Shown piece by piece: positions 37,543-45,249 of a DNA stretch of 64,000 nucleotides (position 1 is the stretch's first letter; each line of letters begins with the position of its first letter). Origin of the DNA: JBFWUW01 sp050247075 (GTDB lineage Bacteria > Planctomycetota > Planctomycetia > Pirellulales > JBFWUW01); NCBI GenBank assembly GCA_050247075.1, contig JBFWUW010000001.1, positions 124,001 through 188,000 of the forward strand. The letters run 5' to 3'. The translations under genes were made by a program, and so were the position numbers. The notes beneath the pieces are model-generated. The model saw only the letters and a program-made list of their open reading frames with translations. It searched no databases and was not told where the DNA came from.

Positions 37543-37908
37543 CGAGCACGCAAACAGAGAACCTGGCAAAGGGGAGAATCAGGATTTCAAGCCCCGCGTG
37601 GGCCATCGGAGGGTGAGGCGGGCGGGGATCGGCGGCTATCTTGATCGAGCTTTTATCTTGAGAGAAGCGGTCGTTGCTTGCTGTTTCTTTTCGTCTTGCC
37701 AGGCCGCCAGCCGACAAACATTCGCGGCGGTCCCCCACGACCGCGACGAGCCGCGCTGCTGGGACGAAACGCGCGGCAGGCACGCGCCGCATACCGTGAG
37801 CAACCCGCCGCTAACCGCCGGCCAATCCGCCATATCTTCCGGTGCCGTCCGCGGAAATGTCCGGTCGTGCCGGATTTGGCAGCCGCTTGCAGTGTCTTGC
37901 CGTCGCGA
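37543..37908. other. 3' region downstream of the methyltransferase gene
   Basis: About 365 bases with no confident gene. A 65-codon minus-strand frame at 37636-37833 (MADWPAVSGGLLTVCGAC...) has acceptable composition but no family or ribosome-binding site. It would be in the trailer between the methyltransferase stop and its terminator. Confidence 0.35.
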
Positions 37909-39156
37909 TTAGCGCACCCGGCAGATAAAGCATTTCAGGTATTCGCTCTCCAGGCAGGTAGCGCTGACCGGATGGTCGGGCGATGCACCGCGTTGTTCCA
38001 GCACCTGAATGTCGCGGCCCGTCTGTTGCGACACGCCAGACAGCATGAACAAGAAGTCCTCGCGGCTGACATTGCCCGAACAACTGCTTGTTACCAGTAT
38101 CCCTTCGGGTTCCAGCATTTCCACCGCCAGCCGATTGATGCGGTGGTAGGCCCGCAGGGCATCGTCCACAGATTGGCGGTTGCGGGTGAACTTGGGAGGA
38201 TCGAGCAGGATTACGCCGTATTTTTCGCGTGCGGCGCGTAGTTCGTCCAGCGCCTGAAAGCAGTCCGCCGCCAGAAACCGGACATTGGACAACTCGTTCA
38301 GAGCGGCGTTGCCGCGGGCGAGTGCCACGGCTTTTTCGCTGGAATCCAACCCTAGGACTTCGCGTGCCTGGCCCAAGGACGCGGCTGCCAGGCTGAAACC
38401 GCCCGAGTAGCAAAACAGGTCGAGCACGCGTTTTCCGGCGGCGTAACCGGCGGCTGCGCGGCGGTTCTCGCGCTGGTCAAGATAAAACCCCGTCTTCTGG
38501 CCGGTGGCCAGTTCCACGCCGTACCGCAGCCCATGCTCACGAATGAAGACCGCCGTCCGCGGTGCTTCTCCCCAAACGGTGCCCTGCTGCGATTCGATCC
38601 CCTCAAGCTTGGGCACACCCGCCTCGTTACGCAGCGAAATGCTTTTTGCGCCGGTCTCTTCGGCCAACAATCGCGACAGCATCGGCAAGCGAACTTGCAT
38701 GGCCAGCGAGTTCGTCTGGGCTACCAGGTGTTCGCCATAGCGGTCGACAATCAATCCGCTCAGACCATCGGCCTCGCTAAATATCAGCCGCGCGGCACCC
38801 TCGACGTCGCCATAGCCCAGCGACTTCCGCAACCGCACGGCCGACGCGATTCTCTCCCTGAAGAAAGCCTCATCGAGCAACTGGCCAGGGTTCCAGGCAT
38901 ACAGCCTAATCCGCAATCGGCTTCGCGAGTTGACGATGCCCCGAGCCACGAACTTACCCTTGTCGGAGATCAGGTCCACCACGTCGCCATCGGCGGCTGT
39001 CCCTTCGATCCGATCGACCGCCGACTCCAAGACCCAAGGATGGCGGCCAAAAAACGGACGGCTCTTGCGCGGTTTAAGGATCGCCCGCGCCACGCTCATA
39101 CCTGGCGCCAGAATGGGCGCGGCGGAATCGTTGGTCGAGGCGGAAGTATCTGGCAT
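37909..39156 (-). CDS. RlmI-like class I rRNA methyltransferase
   Basis: 415 residues. The N-terminal PUA-like part (ILKPRKSRPFFGRHPWVLESAVDRIEG, GKFVARGIVNSRSRLRIRL) precedes an EEHEE-type linker and a SAM-binding domain: KTGFYLDQRENRR, VLDLFCYSGGFSLAA (motif I), LGLDSSEKAV and ILLDPPKFTRNR. This is the plan of RlmI/YccW, which makes m5C in 23S rRNA, although the exact target is inferred. The C-terminal SCSGNVSREDF supplies the Cys expected of m5C enzymes. The ATG at 39156 was chosen; the upstream frame is not protein-like. Confidence 0.88.
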   Translation of the reverse strand: MPDTSASTNDSAAPILAPGMSVARAILKPRKSRPFFGRHPWVLESAVDRIEGTAADGDVVDLISDKGKFVARGIVNSRSRLRIRLYAWNPGQLLDEAFFRERIASAVRLRKSLGYGDVEGAARLIFSEADGLSGLIVDRYGEHLVAQTNSLAMQVRLPMLSRLLAEETGAKSISLRNEAGVPKLEGIESQQGTVWGEAPRTAVFIREHGLRYGVELATGQKTGFYLDQRENRRAAAGYAAGKRVLDLFCYSGGFSLAAASLGQAREVLGLDSSEKAVALARGNAALNELSNVRFLAADCFQALDELRAAREKYGVILLDPPKFTRNRQSVDDALRAYHRINRLAVEMLEPEGILVTSSCSGNVSREDFLFMLSGVSQQTGRDIQVLEQRGASPDHPVSATCLESEYLKCFICRVR

Positions 39157-39230
39157 GGTGTTGGACGATCGTGAGAGAGGTGGCTGCGTAGCCCTGCGGA
39201 ATGTTGAAGGATAAACGACATCTTCCCCAC

Positions 39231-39268
39231 AAAAAAGGCTCCGACCTAGCCGAGGCCGGGTCGGAGCC
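39231..39268 (-). terminator. Rho-independent terminator (minus strand)
   Basis: GGCTCCGACC at 39237-39246 pairs with GGTCGGAGCC at 39259-39268; the minus strand continues with TTTTTTG. It ends the transcript of the RNA-binding protein gene, whose stop is at 39414. Confidence 0.88.
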
Positions 39269-39413
39269 TGCATTTACGCCATTTATTGCGTTTCGTGCGG
39301 CGAATGAGCCTAGGCCGACCAACGGGAAGGCCGAAAGCTATGCAATTTGAAGCGTTCGCACAGGATCATTATCCAAACGAACCGCTATAAATGGGGAGCG
39401 AACGGTTGCCAGA

Positions 39414-39749
39414 TTAGTAATCGCGGCGACGTCCACCGCCGCCTCCGCCACCATATCCACCACCACCGCCGTAGCCGCCGCCCGACCGGGCAGGCCGCGA
39501 CTCACGCTCACGGGCCTCATTGACCACCAATGGGCGGCCCTTGAAATCCTTGTCGTGTAACTGTTGGATTGCCGCGGCCGACCCTTCGTCGGTCTCCATC
39601 GTGACAAACCCGAAGCCGCGAGAGCGGCCGGTGTCTCGGTCGGAAACGACTTCCGCCATCTGGACCTCGCCGAACTCGGCGAACATCTCTTGCAAATCCG
39701 CCGACGTCACAGCCCAAGGCAGGTTGCCTACATACAAACGTTTCGCCAT
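39414..39749 (-). CDS. RRM RNA-binding protein, glycine-rich tail
   Basis: 111 residues. One RRM domain spans 1-80 with RNP2 (LYVGNLP) and RNP1 (RGFGFVTM) intact, followed by a Gly/Tyr-rich tail (GGGYGGGGGYGGG) and RRRDY. This is the bacterial Rbp type, common in cyanobacteria and planctomycetes, thought to bind mRNA and respond to cold. Two ATGs are adjacent; the second is given. GGAAGGA lies upstream. A long gene-free region precedes it, which may hold a regulated leader. Confidence 0.92.
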   Translation of the reverse strand: MAKRLYVGNLPWAVTSADLQEMFAEFGEVQMAEVVSDRDTGRSRGFGFVTMETDEGSAAAIQQLHDKDFKGRPLVVNEARERESRPARSGGGYGGGGGYGGGGGGGRRRDY

Positions 39750-40432
39750 CACTCACGTCCTTCCACGAAAAACACAGAATGGGACCGCGGCTCCTCCGTC
39801 GCCAATAACCGCATCTGAAACAGAAAGCGGCAATGACACGGCCCGAGGGGAGACCTTCCGCCAGAAAATGCGCCCAGGGCGGCGCGAGCGGCCGAATTCG
39901 AAAACGAACAACGGAAGCCCGAAACCTGTCCACCAACCGACTCACACTCTCTCCGCAACATTCGCTGTCGAACCGACGGGCTGGTGGCGAGAAAGGATCG
40001 CTTTGAAGATGGCCATCCAAAAGGCGTGGGTGCCTGGCGTGTGAGTACCTCGCGGAGAAAGAGCCTTACTATGCAGCAGCATCTTATATCCGCCGCTTGG
40101 GGCGGTCCAGGGCACGAAAATGGGGATTTGTCTGCCGGGCCGTTCCCCTAATTGCCTGAAATTGGGCGAGCGGAACCCCACCAGGAATGAAGGTTTTCAC
40201 CCGGCGGGTTAACTTGAAATTGACATAAGCCGTGGATTCATCTTGGTTTAAGGTTCTCATGGCTACCCTTTGGGGCAGCCGGTGCGGTACTATCGCACGA
40301 TCTATTTGCAGGCCGTGGGATTCTAGACCGACGTATTTTGGTCACGAATCGACTCCGTTCCCTATTGTTTGCGTTAACCGCCATCCACGATAATTCGCCG
40401 GCATGGCAATCACCGTCTTGGAGAAGTAGATC
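39750..40432. other. Long intergenic region, RRM gene leader and secreted-protein promoter
   Basis: About 680 bases between divergent genes with no convincing gene. TTGACA at about 40219 is a candidate -35 element, but no -10 box sits at a suitable distance. A long leader for the RRM gene is possible. Confidence 0.4.
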
Positions 40433-41371
40433 ATGAAGCGCACCTTGGCTTGCTGTTTAGCTTTCAGTTTGCTGGCTGCCGTGGCAACCGCGCAACAACC
40501 GGGCGGTCGTGGTGGATTCGGCGGTCGCGGCGGGTTTGGTGGACGCGGCGGATTCGGCGGATTTGGCGGCCCCACGCAGTTATTGCAAAACGAAAAAGTT
40601 CAGGCCGAATTGAAGCTCAAGTCGGGCCAAAAGCGCCGCATCAGCGAGCTAACCGAGGAAATGCGAACCGAAATGCAGGGGGCGTTTAACTTTCAGGCAC
40701 TGCAAGGGGCGTCGGACGAGCAGCGCCGGCAAATGATGGAGGAATTCGGCCAGAAGAACGCCGAGATTCAAAAGGCGGCCAAAGCTAAACTGGCCGACAT
40801 TCTCGACGACGAGCAGATGGACCGGCTGAACCAATTGCAACTGCAGCAGACCGGTATTCGGGCGATTTCCCAGCCTGATATCCAGGAATCGCTGGGACTT
40901 ACGCCAGCGCAAAAGGCCAAAGTCACCAAAATCACCACCGAAGCCCAGCAAGCCATGATGCAAGGCTTTAGCGGCGGCGGCGGTGGTGGTCCACGTAGCC
41001 CACAAGATTTTCAGAACATGTCAGAAGATGATCGGCGCGAGTTCTTCGAGAAGATGCGCAAGCGCGGCGACGAGATGCGCAAACAGGGAGAGGACATGAC
41101 CAAGGAACTCGAAGGGGTTCTGACTGAATCACAAACGGCCCAATTCAAGGAAATGCAGGGCGATAAATTTGACTTCCCGGCCTTTGGCGGGCGCGGCGGC
41201 GCTGGTGCGGGGGGCTTTGGTGGCGGCGGTCGTAACAATGGCGGGGCAGGTGGTGCTTCGCAACCCGCGGCCGAGGAAAAGGACGAAGAGCCAGCGGAGG
41301 AAAAGCCAGCCAGTTCGAAGAAGAAGTCCGGCAAGAAGCCAGCGCCGCGGGCATCCAAGAAGACGAAATAG
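40433..41371 (+). CDS. Secreted Spy/CpxP-like helical protein, Gly-rich (paralogue A)
   Basis: 312 residues. A signal peptide (KRTLACCLAFSLLAAVATA) is followed by Gly/Arg/Phe repeats (GGRGGFGGRGGFGGRGGFGG). The middle is charged and helical and carries two LTPAQ/LTESQ segments (SLGLTPAQKAKVTKI; GVLTESQTAQFKEM) like the LTxxQ motif of Spy/CpxP periplasmic chaperones. The C-terminus has a second Gly-rich stretch and a Lys/Glu/Pro tail. Paralogue B follows 82 bases later and shares the order of all blocks, so the pair arose by tandem duplication. Function is inferred only as a periplasmic chaperone or sensor. Confidence 0.82.
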   Translation: MKRTLACCLAFSLLAAVATAQQPGGRGGFGGRGGFGGRGGFGGFGGPTQLLQNEKVQAELKLKSGQKRRISELTEEMRTEMQGAFNFQALQGASDEQRRQMMEEFGQKNAEIQKAAKAKLADILDDEQMDRLNQLQLQQTGIRAISQPDIQESLGLTPAQKAKVTKITTEAQQAMMQGFSGGGGGGPRSPQDFQNMSEDDRREFFEKMRKRGDEMRKQGEDMTKELEGVLTESQTAQFKEMQGDKFDFPAFGGRGGAGAGGFGGGGRNNGGAGGASQPAAEEKDEEPAEEKPASSKKKSGKKPAPRASKKTK

Positions 41372-41453
41372 TAATTAGATTGATCCGCGGCCGTCGGCGA
41401 AAAGTTTGCCACTCGGCCGCCTGTCTGTTTAGGATTTCTCTGAAAGGTTTGAA

Positions 41454-42200
41454 ATGAAACGCACTTTGAGTCTCTGCATTGTTCTTGGTTTGCTGGTTTC
41501 GGTGGCGCAAGCGCAACAGTCGGGGCGTGGCGGGCGTGGTTTCGGCCGGGGTGGCGTCACAGGCATTCTGCAAATCGAAAAGGTTCAAGAAGAACTTAAG
41601 CTGAAAAACGGCCAGAAACGCCGCATCAATGAGTTGGCCGAGCAACTCCGCTCGGAAATGCAAGGATCGTTCAGTTTTCAATCACTGCGTGGCGTCAGTG
41701 ATGAACAGCGGCGTCTGATTATGGACGATTTCCGCCAGAAGTTTGGCGAACTGCAATCCAAGGCCTTGGGTCAGATCAAAGAGATCCTGGACGACGACCA
41801 GATGGACCGCTTTAGCGAACTGAGATTGCAGCAGACCGGCATTCGTGCATTGGCCCAGGCGGATGTCTCCGAGCGTCTTAACCTGACCCCGGCCCAAAAG
41901 GCCAAGGTCACCAAGATCATGACGGAGTCGATGCAGAGCGAACAAACCTCTCGCGGCAATTTCAACCGGCAAAACTTTCAACAAATGTCGGAGCAAGAAC
42001 GCAAGGCCGCATTCGAGGAAATGCGCAAGCGAGGCGAAGATCGCCGCAAACGCAGCGAGCAAACGAACGAGGAACTGGAAAACGTGCTGACCGAATCCCA
42101 AAAGGCCGAGTGGGAGGAAATGCAAGGCGACAAGTTTGAATTTCCACAGCGCGGTGGGCGCGGCGGCCGTGGCCAAGGTGGCGGCCGTAACAACACCTAA
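41454..42200 (+). CDS. Secreted Spy/CpxP-like helical protein (paralogue B)
   Basis: 248 residues, tandem paralogue of the gene at 40433. It has a signal peptide (KRTLSLCIVLGLLVSVAQA), a shorter Gly/Arg stretch, then the same helical blocks: KLKNGQKRRINELAEQLRSEMQG, ILDDDQMDRFSELRLQQTGIRAL, RLNLTPAQKAKVTKI, VLTESQKAEWEEMQGDKFEFP. It lacks the Lys-rich C-terminal tail of paralogue A. A strong terminator follows. The pair is probably one transcription unit. Confidence 0.82.
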   Translation: MKRTLSLCIVLGLLVSVAQAQQSGRGGRGFGRGGVTGILQIEKVQEELKLKNGQKRRINELAEQLRSEMQGSFSFQSLRGVSDEQRRLIMDDFRQKFGELQSKALGQIKEILDDDQMDRFSELRLQQTGIRALAQADVSERLNLTPAQKAKVTKIMTESMQSEQTSRGNFNRQNFQQMSEQERKAAFEEMRKRGEDRRKRSEQTNEELENVLTESQKAEWEEMQGDKFEFPQRGGRGGRGQGGGRNNT

Positions 42201-42229
42201 CGGTCTTCCCTTCTTGATCGGGCACAATC

Positions 42230-42268
42230 AGAACCCCTCATCCGTTGGATGGGGGGTTCTTTTTTTGA
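42230..42268 (+). terminator. Rho-independent terminator (plus strand)
   Basis: AGAACCCCTCATCC and GGATGGGGGGTTCT form a 14-pair stem with a GTT loop and one G-U pair, followed by TTTTTTT. It ends the tandem secreted-protein unit. Confidence 0.92.
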
Positions 42269-42414
42269 GCTTGCCGAGTTCATAAAAAAATTTCGGCCAG
42301 GGTGTCCGGCGGCTCAGCCAATTCCGGATATGTCCATTAGAAAAGGAGTTGCCGTTCCGCCCGGCACCTCTCACCAATAGAACTGTAATCCATTGACACG
42401 GGGGTACTTACATC

Positions 42415-42525
42415 ATGCCGCAAGACAACGAACGCATTCGAGAAGTTTGGCCGTTGGAGCTCATTGTCATGACCGCCGGCTTCATGGTTTCGCTAGCATT
42501 GCTGATCGCCGCCCTGGTTTACTGA
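42415..42525 (+). CDS. Single-helix membrane microprotein (36 aa)
   Basis: A 36-residue frame: MPQDNERIREVWPLELIVMT then AGFMVSLALLIAALVY. The N-terminus is polar and charged; residues 15-36 form one membrane helix running to the C-terminus. It sits alone between a terminator and the next small gene. No clear ribosome-binding site is seen. The sharp polar/hydrophobic division argues for a real protein. Confidence 0.5.
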   Translation: MPQDNERIREVWPLELIVMTAGFMVSLALLIAALVY

Positions 42526-42621
42526 CCAAGGCAAACATCCCCGCGCGAACTTTTCCCACTCGCGGCGCGTCTATGCTACGGTGAAAGACCTTCAGCAGGC
42601 CGACCCCGGAGCAATCGCCCC

Positions 42622-42822
42622 ATGGCTGGGCAAGAAGAACGACAGTTACGCCGCGAGAAGAAGATTCAAAAGCGCCGCACCGCCCGGCAGAGCAGGGCCC
42701 GCGTGCGGCAAGCGCTGTTGGACCGCGCCTTTGAGCAGGCTGGGCACGATCCAGAAATTCCGCCGGCGCAAAGCGTGGCCCACATTCATGTGGGCCGCAA
42801 CAACAAACGGCAAGGGTCGTAG
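42622..42822 (+). CDS. Small basic hypothetical protein
   Basis: 66 residues, rich in Arg, Lys, Gln and Ala, predicted as one long basic helix (ERQLRREKKIQKRRTARQSRARVRQ) followed by HDPEIPPAQSVAHIHVG. GGAG lies about 11 bases upstream. The basic helix would suit nucleic-acid or ribosome binding, but I do not recognise it. It converges on the cysteine-desulfurase-like gene. Confidence 0.5.
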   Translation: MAGQEERQLRREKKIQKRRTARQSRARVRQALLDRAFEQAGHDPEIPPAQSVAHIHVGRNNKRQGS

Positions 42823-42833
42823 CGTCTGGCCTG

Positions 42834-44087
42834 TTACGCCGGCATAGCCGCCAGCAAGCGGTCCACTTCTTCCGCCGTGTTGTAATGCAACAGGCCAATT
42901 CTCAATAACCCATCGGGTTCCAAGCCCAGGGCCTCGGTCAGCGGCAAGGCGTAAAAATTGCCGTGCCAGGCAAAAATGCCTTCCGCCGCCAACCGTTCGG
43001 CCAAAACGCGCGCCGAGTACCCGCTGTGCGTTAGCGAGACCGTGGGTACGCGGTGGTCGAAATGGCCGGGGTCGGTAATCCCCCACACCTTTACCAGCGG
43101 CATGGCGGCCAGGCCATTCATCAGCCTTAGCAGCAGCGTCTGTTCGTACCGTGCGATGCGCTCAAAGGCGGCCCGCAGTGCCGCGCGTCGCGAGGCCGAC
43201 GAACCAACTATCGGCCGGCCCAATTCCGCCAGATACTCGATAGCCTCCAAGGTGCCGGCGATACCCTCGTGGCTTTGCGTGCCGGTCATCCAGCGCTCGG
43301 GCAGTTTGTCGGAACTGGGCCGCAGCTTGTACGGCTGCAAGGCCTCCATCCGCTGCCGCGTGCCCCACAACAGGCCCACATGCGGCCCAAAAAACTTGTA
43401 CGCCGAACAAGCCAGGTAGTCGCAGTCCCAGGCCCGCACATCCATCAGCAGATGCGGCGCGAAATGGACGGCGTCCAGAAAGACCTCGGCCCCCACGCCA
43501 TGCGCCAGGCGGGCGATTTCGGCCACGGGATGAATCGTGCCAGTGGCGTTCGAGGCGCATCCCACCGCCACCAGCCGCGTCCGGGACGAAAGCTTTTGCC
43601 GCAGGTCGTCCATGTTCAAGGTGCCGTCGGCGGAATTCATCTCGATATGCTTCACCTCCACGCCGGCATCGCGGGCCGCCAGCACCCAGGGGGTGACGTT
43701 GGCATCGTGGTCGCTACGGCTCAGCACAATCTCGTCCGCTGGCTGCCAAGTGCGGGCCAAGGCCCGGCTGAACGCCAGCGTGAGCGTGGTCATGTTGGCC
43801 CCAAAGGCGATCTCGCCGGGGTCATCGGCTCCCACCAGGTCGGCCCCGGCCTGGTGGGCCTGGGCCAGCAAGGCATCGCTTTCCACGCTGGTGGCAAACA
43901 CTCCGCCGTGATTGGCGTTCATCTCGGTCAAATAGCGGCCAATGCCGTCAATCACCCGCTGCGGAACCTGGCTGCCGGCGGGACCATCGAAGTAAACCGC
44001 CGGTTTCTCTGCCGCCATCTTTTTCAAAGCCGGAAAACGCCGGCGAATGTCCGCCACGTCCCAAGGCACTGGTGAGCCATCTGGCAT
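42834..44087 (-). CDS. Cysteine-desulfurase-like PLP enzyme
   Basis: 417 residues, class-V aminotransferase fold. The PLP Lys lies in DYLACSAYKFFGPHVGLLWG; other landmarks are AVYFDGPAGSQVPQRVIDGI, the cofactor His/Asp region VFLDAVHFAPHLLMDVRAWD and RWMTGTQSHEGIAGTLEAIEYL. It matches the group of cysteine-desulfurase-like proteins rather than IscS/SufS; the active-site Cys loop is not evident and no suf or isc gene is nearby. The substrate is therefore open. The start at 44087 is the first Met fitting the family. Confidence 0.87.
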   Translation of the reverse strand: MPDGSPVPWDVADIRRRFPALKKMAAEKPAVYFDGPAGSQVPQRVIDGIGRYLTEMNANHGGVFATSVESDALLAQAHQAGADLVGADDPGEIAFGANMTTLTLAFSRALARTWQPADEIVLSRSDHDANVTPWVLAARDAGVEVKHIEMNSADGTLNMDDLRQKLSSRTRLVAVGCASNATGTIHPVAEIARLAHGVGAEVFLDAVHFAPHLLMDVRAWDCDYLACSAYKFFGPHVGLLWGTRQRMEALQPYKLRPSSDKLPERWMTGTQSHEGIAGTLEAIEYLAELGRPIVGSSASRRAALRAAFERIARYEQTLLLRLMNGLAAMPLVKVWGITDPGHFDHRVPTVSLTHSGYSARVLAERLAAEGIFAWHGNFYALPLTEALGLEPDGLLRIGLLHYNTAEEVDRLLAAMPA

Positions 44088-44203
44088 CGTAAATCCTCTG
44101 GTGATGGTTGCGATTAGTTCCTGGGAAGGCGTTATCGTACCGGCGAAGCGCGGCGATTTCGAGATACTCACGGACGGCAGGCTGTCCTGGCTATACTGAA
44201 ACC

Positions 44204-45151
44204 ATGCCATCCATTCGCTTCCACGCGCTGAGTTGCCGCATTCGCCAGGCGCGAATGCCTTTTCTGCTGTCACTCGCCCTGGCATGGGCGATTGGCACGA
44301 CGAAGAAAGCGGCATCCGACGATGGGCCTGTCGCACGCGCGGCGATTGCCCGCCTGACGACGGACGGCCATTTCAAACAGCGGCCTGCCTGGTCGCCCGA
44401 TGGCCGGCGGCTGGTCTTCGCCCGCCATGCGGACGATACCATCTGGCTGTTTCTGCTCGATCCGGAGACGGGCGAGGAACATCGCCTGACGAAGCGCGAT
44501 GCCCCGGAGTACGATGCCGACTGGTCGCCCGACGGCCAGCGACTGGCCTTTGGCCATGTTGCGCAAACACCCGGCCAGGGGGATGTCGATCTGCACACCA
44601 TCAAGCCCGATGGCAGCGACGACCAGCTTGTCGCCGGCAACATCAATGGCCTGTCGCACCAGGAGTGGCCCTCATGGTCGCCGGATGGCCAGCGGATTTA
44701 CTTCACTTCCACCAGCCCCGGCAATCAAGAGGTGATGGCCGCGGCACCCGACGGCGGTAGCCCGCGGCAATTGACCCAACACTTGGGAATCGACGCCCAC
44801 CCGGCTTGCTCGCCCGACGGCCGCCAGATTGCCTTTGCCACCGACCGCTGGGGCGGGCTAGAGATTGCCGTCATGCAGGCCGATGGCAGCCAGGTGCAGC
44901 GCCTGACGGAATCCGCCGGGTTGGACGACTACCCTGCCTGGTCCCCCGACGGCGGACGATTGGCGTTCGTCAGCAATCGCGACGGCAACTACGAGATCTA
45001 TGTCATGCAAGCCGACGGCAGCCAGCCGGGCAACGTCACCCAGTCGCCAGCGATGGATACCTTTCCCACGTGGACCCGCGACGGCCAGGGCATCACCTTT
45101 GTGTCAGATCGCGACGAGCAGTTTGAGATTTATACGTTGAAGGTAGAGTGA
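44204..45151 (+). CDS. Exported TolB-like beta-propeller protein
   Basis: 315 residues. A signal-like segment (MPFLLSLALAWAIGTTKKAAS) is followed by six PD40 blades, each with a WSPDG-type turn: PAWSPDGRRLVF, ADWSPDGQRLAF, PSWSPDGQRIYF, PACSPDGRQIAF, PAWSPDGGRLAF, PTWTRDGQGITF. It resembles the C-terminal propeller of TolB without the N-terminal domain, and no tol/pal gene is adjacent. A binding or scaffold role outside the cytoplasm is likely. Confidence 0.85.
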   Translation: MPSIRFHALSCRIRQARMPFLLSLALAWAIGTTKKAASDDGPVARAAIARLTTDGHFKQRPAWSPDGRRLVFARHADDTIWLFLLDPETGEEHRLTKRDAPEYDADWSPDGQRLAFGHVAQTPGQGDVDLHTIKPDGSDDQLVAGNINGLSHQEWPSWSPDGQRIYFTSTSPGNQEVMAAAPDGGSPRQLTQHLGIDAHPACSPDGRQIAFATDRWGGLEIAVMQADGSQVQRLTESAGLDDYPAWSPDGGRLAFVSNRDGNYEIYVMQADGSQPGNVTQSPAMDTFPTWTRDGQGITFVSDRDEQFEIYTLKVE

Positions 45152-45245
45152 TCGCGGTAGATATCGCCTACTTTGCCGTCGATCGCCAGTTGCCTAACCT
45201 CGGATTTGATTGCGGCGCTCAGGTTATCTAGTTTTTCGTCGCCCA
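45129..45245 (-). CDS. Possible 38-residue protein downstream of the DUF1553 gene
   Basis: A frame reading MGDEKLDNLSAAIKSEVRQL then AIDGKVGDIYRDHSTFNV starts three bases after the stop codon of the DUF1553 gene and overlaps the 3' end of the TolB-like gene on the other strand by 23 bases. It looks like two short helices. There is no clear ribosome-binding site; re-initiation after the upstream stop is possible. Confidence 0.28.
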
Positions 45246-45249
45246 TCGC

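Noticed and set aside
37636..37833. A 65-codon minus-strand frame in the trailer of the methyltransferase gene.
   Set aside because: It has one CGAC pair only, no ribosome-binding site and no similarity; it could equally be untranslated trailer.
40219..40250. TTGACA as a promoter for the secreted paralogues.
   Set aside because: No acceptable -10 hexamer is found 15-19 bases downstream, so a sigma-70 promoter is not supported.
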